A stretch of DNA of 64,000 bases from Niastella sp. OAS944 (GTDB taxonomy: Bacteria > Bacteroidota > Bacteroidia > Chitinophagales > Chitinophagaceae), in the NCBI GenBank assembly GCA_024809215.1, contig JANUBW010000001.1:1902841-1966840 (forward strand), given 5' to 3'. Shown in pieces: positions 35,340 through 45,447 of this stretch. Under the pieces are notes generated by a model, which worked only from the letters and a program-made list of their open reading frames with translations, made no database searches and was not told where the DNA came from. The first letter of the stretch is position 1; every line of letters begins with the position of its first letter. The position numbers were made by a program, and so were the translations under genes.

Positions 35340-37529
35340 TTACTTAATTGAAATTTTTACTTTTTGAATAATAGCACGTGATGAAGTGCCTAACTGCAAA
35401 ATGTACTCGCCGGCTTCGGTGTTCCATGCTTTTTTCGATTCATCATAAAATGCCAGGTCGGCCACTTTCACTGTCATGCGAAGAGTTTTTGTTTCGCCGG
35501 GTTTCAAAAATATTTTCTGAAACGCTTTCAACTCTTTTTCCGGCCTCAATACAGAACAAACGGGATCGGTTGCATACAATTGCACTACTTCGGCTCCATA
35601 AACGCTGCCGGTATTTTTAATGGTGAATGTTGCCTTTATGGTTTCATTCTTTCCATAGGCCGTTTTATCAGTTGAAAAATGACTGAGGGAAAAATCAGTA
35701 TACGAAAGCCCATAGCCAAAAGGGAATTGCGGTTGAATTTTCTTTGTATCGAACCAGCGGTAGCCCACCAGGATATCTTCTTCATAATTCACTTTCAGAT
35801 CTCGGCCGGGAAAATTGCCGAGGGCATGTGCAGGCGATTGCGCCAATGAAACCGGGACCGTAAAAGGAAGTTTACCGGAGGGATTCACTTTGCCGCTTAA
35901 CACATCGGCCACTGCATTGCCTGCTTCCATACCACCGAACCACGACCATACGATAGCAGGCACACGATGCACTATACCTGTCAGTTGCACCGGCGAGCCG
36001 GCAATAATAACTACTACTGTATTGGGATTGGCCTTCGCTACTTCCTGCATCAATACTTCCTGCCCATATGGAAGGTCCATATTTTGTTTATCAGAAGATT
36101 CGGTATCAAAATCATGATTTAATCCGCCGAAAATGATCACTACATCCGATTGCTTTGCAACGGCCACTGCCTCATCGATCAGTTTCCAGTTCACTTTGGC
36201 AGCACCGGCCTGGCCTGAATTATTTCCTTCTTTAAACGTAGATTGCTTTTCGTAACCCTGTGCATAATTTATCTTAACAGTTGCGCCAAACTTTTGCTGC
36301 AGGGCCTGCAGGGGTGTAATTTCATACAGGGCCTTTATTTCGGAACTAAGACCGCCGCTGCAATGTTTGCGGGTGGCATTATCGCCAATGACTGCAATGG
36401 ACCTTATTTTATCGAAATGCAACGGCAACAGCTTTCCATTGTTTTGCAATAATACCGCTGCTTCGGCAGCCGAATTATAAGCAGCCTGCTGATGTTCGGG
36501 CGTATTCATTTTTCCGGGCGCCCGTTTTTGTTCGTCGAACATTTTTGTATTGAACATTACCCGCAATACATTCGCTACCTTTTCATCAACCACCGATACG
36601 GGAACTTTTCCCTCTTCCACTGCCTTTATTAACGGATTAGCGAAATACCATTCGTTGTAATCATTTTTATCGGTACCCATTTCCAGGTCGAGGCCGGTTA
36701 AAGCCGCTTTTACGGTTGTATGGGCAGCCGACCAGTCGGTCATGAGCACCCCTTTAAACCCAAATTCCGTGCGAAGCAGCTGCCGGTTCAGGTATTCATT
36801 CTCTGAGCACCACTCGCCTCTAAACCGGTTATAAGCGGCCATAACGGTATAGGCGCCGCCTTCCATTACCGAGGCTTTAAAGGCCGGTAAATAGATCTCA
36901 CGCAGGGCTCTTTCGCTCATGCTTACATCAACAGAGTCGCGGTGTTCTTCCTGGTTATTGGCCAGCCAGTGTTTTACACTTACTGCCACATCTTTTGTTT
37001 GCAGCGCTTTGATATAAGCTACGGCCATCCTTGAAACCAACAAGGGATCTTCGCTCATATATTCAAAGTTGCGGCCACACAGTGGTGAACGAATGATGTT
37101 TACACCGGGGCCCAGTAAAATATCTTTTTTGCGGAAACGAGCTTCTTCACCCAACACCAATCCCTGCTGATATGCCAGCGCAGGATTCCAGGTAGCAGCA
37201 AGCGCTGTTCCCGGCGGAAAACAGGTGGCAGAATCGTTTGTCCAACCGGCATAAGCCCAGTCGTGCCGGTTTACCTCAGCACGTACGCCATGCGGCCCGT
37301 CGCTCAACGCCCATTCAGGAACACCCAGTCTTTTTATACCAGCCACATAAAATTTCGAATTGCCATGCAGCAGGCTTACTTTTTCGGCCAGGGTCATTTG
37401 GCTTATGAGCGCCTGGATCTTTTGATCAGTAGTAAATGATGGCGTTTGTGCCGGGCCTGGTTGTGCAAGTACAGAATTGTAAGTAAATAAAACTAATAAC
37501 AGCAGGGGTCGCATATTCATATACAGCAA
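35340..37529 (-). CDS. GH3 beta-glucosidase, secreted
   Basis: A 729-residue GH3 enzyme with a signal peptide (ending VLAQ; the start may be Met4 or Met6). It has the N-terminal TIM barrel, with nucleophile Asp265 in GVLMTDWSAAH and the KHWLANNQEEHR substrate-binding segment near 186-197. The alpha/beta sandwich (about 375-560) and a fibronectin type III-like C-terminal domain (about 640-720, VYGAEVVQLYATDP) follow. The acid/base is not obvious by eye. It should release glucose from the non-reducing ends of the trimmed backbone. It leads the unit GH3-acetylesterase-GH2-FAH and is preceded by a class-1 operator. Confidence 0.9.
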   Translation of the reverse strand: MLYMNMRPLLLLVLFTYNSVLAQPGPAQTPSFTTDQKIQALISQMTLAEKVSLLHGNSKFYVAGIKRLGVPEWALSDGPHGVRAEVNRHDWAYAGWTNDSATCFPPGTALAATWNPALAYQQGLVLGEEARFRKKDILLGPGVNIIRSPLCGRNFEYMSEDPLLVSRMAVAYIKALQTKDVAVSVKHWLANNQEEHRDSVDVSMSERALREIYLPAFKASVMEGGAYTVMAAYNRFRGEWCSENEYLNRQLLRTEFGFKGVLMTDWSAAHTTVKAALTGLDLEMGTDKNDYNEWYFANPLIKAVEEGKVPVSVVDEKVANVLRVMFNTKMFDEQKRAPGKMNTPEHQQAAYNSAAEAAVLLQNNGKLLPLHFDKIRSIAVIGDNATRKHCSGGLSSEIKALYEITPLQALQQKFGATVKINYAQGYEKQSTFKEGNNSGQAGAAKVNWKLIDEAVAVAKQSDVVIIFGGLNHDFDTESSDKQNMDLPYGQEVLMQEVAKANPNTVVVIIAGSPVQLTGIVHRVPAIVWSWFGGMEAGNAVADVLSGKVNPSGKLPFTVPVSLAQSPAHALGNFPGRDLKVNYEEDILVGYRWFDTKKIQPQFPFGYGLSYTDFSLSHFSTDKTAYGKNETIKATFTIKNTGSVYGAEVVQLYATDPVCSVLRPEKELKAFQKIFLKPGETKTLRMTVKVADLAFYDESKKAWNTEAGEYILQLGTSSRAIIQKVKISIK

Positions 37530-37552
37530 TCTTTTGTTAGCTATTTAAGCTG

Positions 37553-37620
37553 TAAAACTATTCTTCCGCCTGCTTAACAGAGGGACCAAAATGTTTCAGA
37601 TTGGGATATAAAATGTTGCA
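37553..37620 (-). promoter_or_regulatory. Class-1 operator and -7 box of the GH3 operon
   Basis: Half-sites TGCAACATTT and TGAAACATTTTGG in the sense direction start 22 bp apart from 37620. The -7 box TAGTTTTA (37553-37560) follows after 25 bp. It fills most of the gap between the regulator's stop codon and GH3. Confidence 0.67.
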
Positions 37621-37645
37621 AACAACTGATCTTCAAAAGAATCTC

Positions 37646-40600
37646 TTAAGTGTCTTTTTCTTTTTTGCTGGCCGCATAAAGTGAAGGCAGTACCTTGAAC
37701 TCTTCTTTAAAAAATTTGGTGAATACTTTGGGATTATTGAACCCTACCTCGTAGGCGATCTCGGCCACCGACATGCCGCTTTTCTCCAACAACTGCGCAG
37801 CCCTTTTTAACCGGATAGATCTGATAAACTCAATGGGCGTTTTACCGGTGAGCGAAAGGATCTTGCGGTAAAAAGTGACCCGGTTCATACACATATCACG
37901 ACTGATGTCCTCTACCGAAAAATCGGGGTTGTCGATCTGTTTTTCAACAGCTTCCAGCGCCTGTTTTAAAAACTTTTCGTCAACGGATGTTACCGTTATT
38001 TCAGCAGGGTTCACTTCAATTTGCTTCTGGAACTTTTTCTGCAATAGTTTTTGCTGGGCAAGCAGGTTCCTGATGCGCGAAGCCAGTATTTCAAAAGTGA
38101 ACGGTTTGGTAATGTAGTCGTTTACGCCTACTTTAAGGCCTTCCAGTTGTTTTTCTTCACTGCCCATGGCTGTAAGCAAAATAATGGGAATATGGGCTGT
38201 TTGTGTTTCGGTTTTAATTTTCCGGGCCAGTTCAATACCGTCCATCAACGGCATCATAACATCACTCACTACCAGGTCTGGAATCAATTGTTTTATTTTC
38301 TCCCACCCTTCCTTTCCGTTTGTGGCTTCTTCAACATTATATTGTGCTTTTAAATTGTCTTTCAAATAAAAGCGCAGGTCTTCATTATCTTCAACTATTA
38401 TGACCGTTTTCTTTTTATCGGTCTTTTTGCTTTCTTCGGCCATAATCTCTTCCATATCCTGTACAGTTATGGAAGCCCCTGCGGCGCGCACCGCAGGTTC
38501 GTAGATCTTTTTGGCGGGCAGCACAACCATAAAACAGGTACCTTTTTCCGGTTCGCTTTTTACAGTAATAATTCCGTTGTGAAGCTTTACAAACTCCTTT
38601 GTAATGGCCAGTCCAATTCCCGTACCCTGGTTTGCCATGCTTGTCGGCACATCAGTTTGAAAGAACCGTTCGAAGATCTTTTCCTGCTTATCGGCCGGTA
38701 TTCCTATGCCAGTATCCTTTACCTCTATAGCCAGCGTTCCATCGCCTTCATTACCGGCAGGCGCATTATACACCAGGCCAATGCTCACCTGCCCGTTATC
38801 GTGCGTGTATTTAAATGCGTTGGAAAGCAGGTTAAACAGGATCTTTTCAATTTTATCTTTATCAAAATAAATTTCAAGACTGCTCACATTTGATGAAAAG
38901 GAAAATTGAATGCCTTTCTTTTCGGCAATATCCATAAATGAATGGCTCACATCTTCACTAAACCGTACGATGTCGCCTATGGCCGGATGTAATTTTACTT
39001 CCTGTACCTCCATCTTTCTGAAGTCGAGGAGCTGATTAACCAGGTTCAATAAGCGTTTTGCATTTCGCTGAACGAGACTTAATTGCTTTTTTTGCTCATC
39101 ATCTGTTGAATTTTTAATGATCTTGTCTAACGGAGCAATGATAAGGCTTAAGGGAGTACGAAACTCATGGCTAACGTTGGTAAAGAATTTTGTTTTTAAC
39201 TGTTCCAGCGCATGTGCCCGTTCGGCCTCTCTTCGTTGTTGTTTAACTTCATAGCGCATGTGTATCCTTTCAAGCACAATGCGCCGTGCAAACAGCAGTA
39301 TTACCGCAGCCACCAGTACATAAATGACATAGGCAAGTGGCGTTCGCCAAAAAGGCGGATGAATATTTACCTCTAAAGTCTTTTCGTTACTCCAGGTGCC
39401 ATCGCCGTTCTGCACCTTTACCTTAAAGGTATAATGGCCGGGGTCGAGGTTGGTATACGTGGCCCTTCTGTGATCGCCATCGGTATACAGCCAATCTGAG
39501 TTAAACCCTTCCATCATATAGGCGTACTTATCGCGGGTACCGTAAGCAATACCAGGTGAAGCGAATTCAATTGAAAAAACATTCTCTTTATAGGTAAGAT
39601 CAATGCCTTGCAACCGGGTTATAGATTGCTTCAGAAGCACCCGGTCATTGATCAATTCACCCGGTTCAACATTATTATTCAGGATCTGCAAACCCGTAAA
39701 AACAATTACCGGATGGAAAACGGGTTTCTGAATTTTATCGGGGTCAATGATATTAAAACCGGAAGGCCCGCCAAAGATCAATTCCCCGGCTTTTGTTTTA
39801 AGCGCAGCGCTCTCATTGAACTCCCTGTTCTGCAGGTTATTCATTTCGTCGTATCCAATGATGGAAAAGGAAAGGCCTTTTTCTTTCTGTTGTGGAATAG
39901 CATTGTATAACCCGTTGGGGGTGGAAAGCCAGAATGTTCCATGATCATCTTCCAACATATCGAGGATCATATTTTGCGGCAAACCATCGGCAAAAGTAAA
40001 AACCTGAAAGTTCTTTGTTTGCTCATTAAACAGGTTCAGCCCTTCACGTGTGGCCACCCACATGCGTCCTTTACTATCTTCCAGAAAACTGAAAATATTA
40101 TTGTGGCTTAAACTTGTTTTGTCGTTGGTATGGTAATAAAATACAGGGGTTGTTTTATTCTTTTCCAATACAACGATGCCAAAGGCGGTCCCGATCCATA
40201 AATTGCCCTTTCTATCCTGAAACAGTGCAGAAACAAAATTAAGTGGCACGGGGCTGTTCTCAATTCCTTTATAGGTAAAATGTTCAAAACGGTTTGTGTT
40301 GCGGTCGAGCTTATCGAGCCCGCTGCCCAGCGTGCCTATCCATAACTGCCTGTCGCGGTCTTCATATATTTCCCATACATTATCGTTGGCCAGGCTCAAT
40401 GGATCATTGTCGTTGTGCCTGTAGTGCGTAAATGTTTTTCCATCAAAACTGTTGAGCCCGCCAAAATAAGTACCGATCCAAAGTATGCCTTCATGATCGA
40501 TGCACAAGCTTACTATTACGTTATTACTAAGGCTGTACTTATTTGCAGGGTCGTGCTGATATTGTTTGAATGTATTGTTCCTGCGGTCGAAATAGATCAG

Positions 40601-41755
40601 TCCGCCGCCGTTTGTGCCGATCCAGATATTGCCCCATTTATCTTCCACAAAACGGTTCACGTCATCGTACTGAATGCTTTTTGTATTTGACTCCTGGTGG
40701 TGATACCGGGGAAACGTTACGATGTTACCATTATAAAAATTAACTCCCTGTTTATAAGTGCCCAGCCAAACAATACCATTATCGTCTTTATACAATGCAT
40801 TAATACTGTTTTGACTGATACTATTGGGATTTTTTGGATTGTTTAACAGGTAACTGGTGTTGAAATTATTTTTTTTATCGATAAGGGTCACCCCGCCATG
40901 ATCGGTGGCCACCCAAATTAATCCGTTGTTGTCCTGAACGATCTGACTTACCAGGTTGGAAGTTAATTTTGACGGTATTGAATTTTCATTAAACTGTTTG
41001 ATGGAATTATCCCGGGGATTGTAATAAACAGCGCCATATTTGAAATTCCACAACCAGCAGTGCCCATCCCCATCTACAAAAAGATTATGGGTATTGTTGC
41101 CAGTAACGAGTTTTTGAAAAGCCGTGGATGAATAAATTACCTTATTGGAAGTAATATCATACTGCTGTAATAAACCGTTTTGATACACCAGCCATAACCT
41201 GCCATCTTTTGTTTCCTGAACGGCAGTGATCTTTTGTGCCGGGTTGAATTTAAAACCGGGTCTGAAAGGTTTTACTTTCCGTTCTGTAGCCGAATACTGG
41301 TAAAGATCGAGCGTGTCGTATAAAAACCAGTATTTTCCGTTATTCCCTTTTACAATATTTAAAACGTTGCCGGCGGGCAAGCCAAGTGTTTTTAAATAAC
41401 TATAAAAATCTGAATCGAATTTTTCGGTATGTGAATTGTAAATACAGGCATTACTTCTTGTGACCACCCACATTTTACCATCAGGAAGTTCTGAAAGCCG
41501 GAGCACAAAATTGTCGTTCAGCGAAGTACTGTCACCAGGCTTTTTACTAAAGATCTTAAAAGAATAGCCATCGAAACGATTCAGGCCCCACATAGTGCCA
41601 AACCATAAAAACCCATCCCCGTCTTTAAGAATGGTATTCACCTGGTTATGTGAAAGTCCGGTATGAAGATCAAGTTTGGAAAAATTATAGTGCTCACTTT
41701 GAGCAAATACAGAAAGCGACAGCAGCAGCAATACAATCGAAATAAGAAAACGCAT
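37646..41755 (-). CDS. Hybrid two-component system regulator (HTCS) of the locus
   Basis: 1369 residues from the ATG at 41755 (signal peptide MRFLISIVLLLLSLSVFAQ; a GTG 14 codons upstream is possible). The periplasmic sensor is a two-bladed-propeller type: many Reg_prop repeats with the GLWFGT/GNIWIGT pattern, then a Y_Y_Y domain (about 690-780). A single membrane helix (YVIYVLVAAVILLFA) leads to HisKA with the phospho-acceptor His863 in VSHEFRTPL, an HATPase (NAFKYTHDNG, DTGIGI, GTGIGL), a receiver with Asp1165 in VVSDVMMP, and a C-terminal AraC-type double helix-turn-helix. Such proteins sense an oligosaccharide in the periplasm and activate their own polysaccharide locus. It is transcribed alone, from a class-2 promoter. 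Confidence 0.92.
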   Translation of the reverse strand: MRFLISIVLLLLSLSVFAQSEHYNFSKLDLHTGLSHNQVNTILKDGDGFLWFGTMWGLNRFDGYSFKIFSKKPGDSTSLNDNFVLRLSELPDGKMWVVTRSNACIYNSHTEKFDSDFYSYLKTLGLPAGNVLNIVKGNNGKYWFLYDTLDLYQYSATERKVKPFRPGFKFNPAQKITAVQETKDGRLWLVYQNGLLQQYDITSNKVIYSSTAFQKLVTGNNTHNLFVDGDGHCWLWNFKYGAVYYNPRDNSIKQFNENSIPSKLTSNLVSQIVQDNNGLIWVATDHGGVTLIDKKNNFNTSYLLNNPKNPNSISQNSINALYKDDNGIVWLGTYKQGVNFYNGNIVTFPRYHHQESNTKSIQYDDVNRFVEDKWGNIWIGTNGGGLIYFDRRNNTFKQYQHDPANKYSLSNNVIVSLCIDHEGILWIGTYFGGLNSFDGKTFTHYRHNDNDPLSLANDNVWEIYEDRDRQLWIGTLGSGLDKLDRNTNRFEHFTYKGIENSPVPLNFVSALFQDRKGNLWIGTAFGIVVLEKNKTTPVFYYHTNDKTSLSHNNIFSFLEDSKGRMWVATREGLNLFNEQTKNFQVFTFADGLPQNMILDMLEDDHGTFWLSTPNGLYNAIPQQKEKGLSFSIIGYDEMNNLQNREFNESAALKTKAGELIFGGPSGFNIIDPDKIQKPVFHPVIVFTGLQILNNNVEPGELINDRVLLKQSITRLQGIDLTYKENVFSIEFASPGIAYGTRDKYAYMMEGFNSDWLYTDGDHRRATYTNLDPGHYTFKVKVQNGDGTWSNEKTLEVNIHPPFWRTPLAYVIYVLVAAVILLFARRIVLERIHMRYEVKQQRREAERAHALEQLKTKFFTNVSHEFRTPLSLIIAPLDKIIKNSTDDEQKKQLSLVQRNAKRLLNLVNQLLDFRKMEVQEVKLHPAIGDIVRFSEDVSHSFMDIAEKKGIQFSFSSNVSSLEIYFDKDKIEKILFNLLSNAFKYTHDNGQVSIGLVYNAPAGNEGDGTLAIEVKDTGIGIPADKQEKIFERFFQTDVPTSMANQGTGIGLAITKEFVKLHNGIITVKSEPEKGTCFMVVLPAKKIYEPAVRAAGASITVQDMEEIMAEESKKTDKKKTVIIVEDNEDLRFYLKDNLKAQYNVEEATNGKEGWEKIKQLIPDLVVSDVMMPLMDGIELARKIKTETQTAHIPIILLTAMGSEEKQLEGLKVGVNDYITKPFTFEILASRIRNLLAQQKLLQKKFQKQIEVNPAEITVTSVDEKFLKQALEAVEKQIDNPDFSVEDISRDMCMNRVTFYRKILSLTGKTPIEFIRSIRLKRAAQLLEKSGMSVAEIAYEVGFNNPKVFTKFFKEEFKVLPSLYAASKKEKDT

Positions 41756-41825
41756 CCCAACAGATTTAGTGGAAGAAGACGCCGTGTTTTTTAGCACTTA
41801 ATAAAAAGTCTAACAATCGTTAAAA

Positions 41826-41894
41826 CAAAACTAACGGGTAATTTCCAGAAAAAACCACTTGGATTCGACTTTATATTACACAAATCCGACTTTT
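41826..41894 (-). promoter_or_regulatory. HTCS gene promoter with class-2 direct-repeat operator
   Basis: In the sense direction the operator opens AAAAGTCGGATTTG and repeats as AAAGTCGAATCC 21 bp on. A perfect -7 box TAGTTTTG (41826-41833) follows 27 bp later. Operator, spacing and the AACGATTG just downstream are shared with the fucP promoter. Confidence 0.6.
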
Positions 41895-41917
41895 CACCAT
41901 GACCAGAAGAGTGGTAA

Positions 41918-41942
41918 AACATTCAATTGTTTTTTGAATGTT
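41918..41942 (-). terminator. Weak terminator after the DUF5916-GH29-GH2 unit
   Basis: A 9-bp stem (AACATTCAA and its complement) with a 7-base loop lies 50 bp past the GH2 stop and is followed by TTTTACC only in part. It separates this unit from the HTCS promoter. Confidence 0.4.
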
Positions 41943-41991
41943 GATCCTGTTCCGCCAGGCAAAAATGAAACTATAGGGCCGCAGCGTTTGT

Positions 41992-43737
41992 TTATGTTTT
42001 TTGCCTGTAATACGCATGCATAAGATACCAGGCTTTCTTTTTCTCACCTTTATCTGACAATAACCCTTTCCGATTATATCCTTTTTGATAAACAGGGTGC
42101 ATTCTGCCCGGCGACCGGTAGTCGAACAATAACCAGGGACATACACCGCATAAATTGGGAACGGTGTTGAACATTTCGATTTGAGCAGTATAAATTTTTG
42201 CCTGGTATGCTTCGGTCCAGAAGGCGGCTTCATCGGCCGCACCGTAATGACTGCCATATAAAGCTTCGCCCCCAAACTCGGAAATAAATACCGGCTTGTC
42301 AGTACAAACCAGGTTCCATTTCGTAGCTGCCGGTTTGCCCTGCCAGGGAACGTACCAGCCTATGTACTCATTTAATGCAATAAGATCACAGCATTTATAA
42401 AGCGTATCCCAAATATCAAAGGTATTGTTTTCGTACCGCTGGGTATTTGTTACATGTGTTATCAACCGTGTAGAATCCAATACCCTGCATTTTTGCGTTA
42501 ACTCAACAAGCGCTCTATACCGGTTTGGTGTACTCGCATATGTTTCATTTGAAAGGCTCCAGATAACAACCCCGCAACGGTTTTTGTCTCTGTGCACCAT
42601 TTCTTCCAGCATCCTTTCCATTTTTGCGTTAACGGAGCTGTCGGCAAATTCAATATGCTGATATACCGGAAGCTCGCTCCAAACCATTAAACCCATTCTT
42701 TCCGCTTCTTTTACCATATTTTCATTGTGCGGATAGTGGGCTAAACGAACCAGATTGCAACCCAGTTCTTTGGCCGCATTCAGTAATAAAACAGCATCTT
42801 CCTTCGACGAGGCGCGGGCGCCTTTGTATGGGTTTTCTTCATGTATATTTACCGCTTTCAGAAAAACCTGGTTTCCGTTCAGCAGTATTTTATTTCCTTT
42901 TGCTTCAATAGTCCTGAACCCTACCCTATCAGCAACCGTATCCGTTTCACTTTCTATTACTACTTTATACAATTTTGGCAATTCAGGCGACCATAAGGTA
43001 AAAGCCGATGAAAATTCAATCGTGGCCATTCCTTTTTCATCCGTTCGGGTTTTATATAACAGGTTGAGCTCAGGAATTTTAATTTTAATATTCTGCGCCG
43101 GTTGCGTTCCATTCAATTGTACCCGGCCTGCCACAGTATTTACACTGCCTTTTTTTAATTGAATGCTATAGTCTTCAATATAAGTGCCGGGCTTTTCAAT
43201 CATGTTAACATCACGGGTTATGCCGCCATAGTTTAACCAGTCATATCCATTGCCGGGTAATCCGTCCTTATGCCGGGTGTTGTTTACTTTAACAATGAGG
43301 GCGTTCGCACCTTCTTTTACCTTGCCGGTAATTTCGAACTGAAAAGGTGTAAAGCCGCCTTCGTGACTGCCGAGCTTACTGCCATTGAGATAAACCTCAG
43401 CAATATAATTCACGGCGCCAAAATGAAGGAACAGCCGCTTTCCATTCCGGATGCTGTATTTAAATTGCTTTTTATACCATACAGTACCTTCATAATAGGT
43501 GAGCTCACACCGTTGGGAATTAAAATCGCCCGGCACTTTTAATACCGGTGCCCCGTTAAACGAATACTCGAAAAAATCAGTTTTTTTCTGCGGCTTATCT
43601 TCCAGCCAAACCTGTCGCCAGTCACCAATTCCGGTTGGGTCAATGAGAACTTTCCACTCGCCATTCAGGCTGGTTATTTGAGCATGCATAAGGTTAGCCA
43701 AAAGAACAAAAAACAGGATAACAAAAACCGTTTTCAT
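41992..43737 (-). CDS. Short GH2-family glycosidase (beta-glucuronidase/galactosidase-like)
   Basis: A 581-residue GH2 protein with a signal peptide (about 1-20). The sugar-binding sandwich (about 22-185), the Ig-like domain (about 190-278) and the barrel are present, but the barrel ends the protein; there are no added C-terminal domains. The acid/base Glu398 lies in SLSNETYAS and the nucleophile Glu487 in ISEFGGEALYG, the latter close to the SEFG motif of beta-glucuronidases. It follows GH29 copy 2 by 51 bp, so it may act just after fucose removal. Beta-galactosidase or beta-glucuronidase activity (xyloglucans with galacturonic acid side chains exist) are both possible; sequence reading does not decide. 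Confidence 0.82.
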   Translation of the reverse strand: MKTVFVILFFVLLANLMHAQITSLNGEWKVLIDPTGIGDWRQVWLEDKPQKKTDFFEYSFNGAPVLKVPGDFNSQRCELTYYEGTVWYKKQFKYSIRNGKRLFLHFGAVNYIAEVYLNGSKLGSHEGGFTPFQFEITGKVKEGANALIVKVNNTRHKDGLPGNGYDWLNYGGITRDVNMIEKPGTYIEDYSIQLKKGSVNTVAGRVQLNGTQPAQNIKIKIPELNLLYKTRTDEKGMATIEFSSAFTLWSPELPKLYKVVIESETDTVADRVGFRTIEAKGNKILLNGNQVFLKAVNIHEENPYKGARASSKEDAVLLLNAAKELGCNLVRLAHYPHNENMVKEAERMGLMVWSELPVYQHIEFADSSVNAKMERMLEEMVHRDKNRCGVVIWSLSNETYASTPNRYRALVELTQKCRVLDSTRLITHVTNTQRYENNTFDIWDTLYKCCDLIALNEYIGWYVPWQGKPAATKWNLVCTDKPVFISEFGGEALYGSHYGAADEAAFWTEAYQAKIYTAQIEMFNTVPNLCGVCPWLLFDYRSPGRMHPVYQKGYNRKGLLSDKGEKKKAWYLMHAYYRQKT

Positions 43738-43788
43738 TAGCCAGGTTTATGAGTATAAAATATGCCGCACAGTGCAAGCATGATCCAT

Positions 43789-45441
43789 TTAAAGAACCTT
43801 TATAACATTTGCATACGTTAATTCATCTGAGTTTTTTTCGGGAAGTGTAACCACCAGCCCTTCGCCCGTTCTTTCGAAGGTTAATGATTGCCCCGTGGGC
43901 ACCCACTCCACTTTTTGTATTTCTTTTGGATGGTGCGAGCTGTTTGCCGCCAGGCTTTTTATAACCATTTTTCCAGCGGGTGGCCACCCCATTGCGGTAG
44001 CGTACAGCACATCGCCTTTGGTAGCAAAACGAATATCCTCATGCGTAAAGGGTTTTCCTTTTCCTTCGTTAAAACCTTGCTGACTCAATTTTTCTTCCTG
44101 TGCCGGTCCTTCGCCAAATATTTTCCATGGTCTTGTACTATAAATGCTTTCGCTGTTTGCTTTCATCCAGCTGCCAATATCTGCCACTACTTTTCTTTCT
44201 TTTTCGTCGATGGTGCCGTCGCCCCTAACCGGGATGTTCAACATTAAATTGCCATTCTTGCTCACAATATCAACGAGGGTTTGAATAACTGTCTTCGCTG
44301 TTTTGTATTCATTGCGATCATAAATACCGCGATCGTAATGCCAGCCGCCAATACAGGTATCCGTTTGCCAGGGCAACGGTTGAATTTCGTTGGCCTGCCC
44401 TCTTTCAATATCCCATACCATGGCCTTTCGCTGATCTTCATTTAATTTTTTCCCATTGATCACCGCCCGCAATTCTCCATGTTCTTTAATGCTTTTATTA
44501 TACAAATGAGTTGCAATACGCAGGCCTGCATCGCTTACCGGCCAAAAGGGAAGCTGGTCGTCGTCGAAATAAACAAGCTCAGGATCGTATTTATTGATGA
44601 GGTCAATAATGCGGTTATAAAACTTTTCAATATGGGCTTTGCTGGGCGGATACACCCCATTGCCCCAATCCCATTGCCCTACGTCGAAATTGTTGTCCTC
44701 ACTGTTTTTGCTCAAAGGATGATTCTGGGCATACAGATCTTGTGGGTCCAACCCCTGCCACCATTTGCCCTTACCGGCTGCTTTGGTTAATTTGCCATCA
44801 TAAGGAATGCCGGCATACTTACCTGTTTTATCTGCCCGCTGCGCCACCTCGTACCAGCGCCATGCATGCGATGCATGCACACTTACGCCAAAGGGAAGTC
44901 CATTATTTTTTGCCGCCTTTGCCCAGTCGCCGATCAGATCTTTCTTAGGGCCTATTTTAGTAGCGTTCCAATGGCTCTGATATTTGCTATCGTACAGGTC
45001 AAAATTGTCGTGGTGATTGGCCATTGCCATAAAATATTTTGCACCCGCGTTCTTATACAAACTCACCAACTCTTCGGGATGCCAGTTCTGTGCTTTCCAT
45101 TCGTTGATCACATCCTTAAATCCAAACGTTGAAGGATGGCCATATTTTTGAAGATGAACTTTATATTGCCAGGAACCTTCCTCATACATATTTCTTGCAT
45201 ACCAATCACCAGCCTCAGGCTGGCATTGCGGCCCCCAGTGCGCCCACATGCCAAACTTGGCATCACGAAACCATTCTGGTGTTTTATAGTGCTGCAGCGA
45301 TTCCCAGGTGGGGTTGAATGGCCCTTTTGCAATGGCTTCACCGAAATATAAATCCTCAAAAATATTATTAGCCAATGTTCGTGAAAACCACAATGACGGC
45401 AAGGTGGCGGCCATACTTTTTATTAATGTTCTTCTTTTCAT
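43789..45441 (-). CDS. GH29 alpha-L-fucosidase (copy 2), Tat-like signal
   Basis: A 550-residue GH29 enzyme with MKRRTLIKSM and a hydrophobic stretch, again like a twin-arginine signal. Conserved blocks match copy 1 almost throughout: EWFRDAKFGMWAHWGPQ, MANHHDNFDLY, WDIERGQANEI, GNLMLNIPVRGDG. The predicted nucleophile is Asp293 in LVYFDD; here three Asp follow each other (FDDDQ). A short insertion (LSKNSEDNNFDVGQ, about 243-256) sets it apart from copy 1. It lies 6 bp after DUF5916 and ahead of the short GH2. Two near-paralogous fucosidases in separate operons suggest different linkages (such as alpha-1,2 versus others) or different expression times. Confidence 0.9.
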   Translation of the reverse strand: MKRRTLIKSMAATLPSLWFSRTLANNIFEDLYFGEAIAKGPFNPTWESLQHYKTPEWFRDAKFGMWAHWGPQCQPEAGDWYARNMYEEGSWQYKVHLQKYGHPSTFGFKDVINEWKAQNWHPEELVSLYKNAGAKYFMAMANHHDNFDLYDSKYQSHWNATKIGPKKDLIGDWAKAAKNNGLPFGVSVHASHAWRWYEVAQRADKTGKYAGIPYDGKLTKAAGKGKWWQGLDPQDLYAQNHPLSKNSEDNNFDVGQWDWGNGVYPPSKAHIEKFYNRIIDLINKYDPELVYFDDDQLPFWPVSDAGLRIATHLYNKSIKEHGELRAVINGKKLNEDQRKAMVWDIERGQANEIQPLPWQTDTCIGGWHYDRGIYDRNEYKTAKTVIQTLVDIVSKNGNLMLNIPVRGDGTIDEKERKVVADIGSWMKANSESIYSTRPWKIFGEGPAQEEKLSQQGFNEGKGKPFTHEDIRFATKGDVLYATAMGWPPAGKMVIKSLAANSSHHPKEIQKVEWVPTGQSLTFERTGEGLVVTLPEKNSDELTYANVIKVL

Positions 45442-45447
45442 ATTGCA

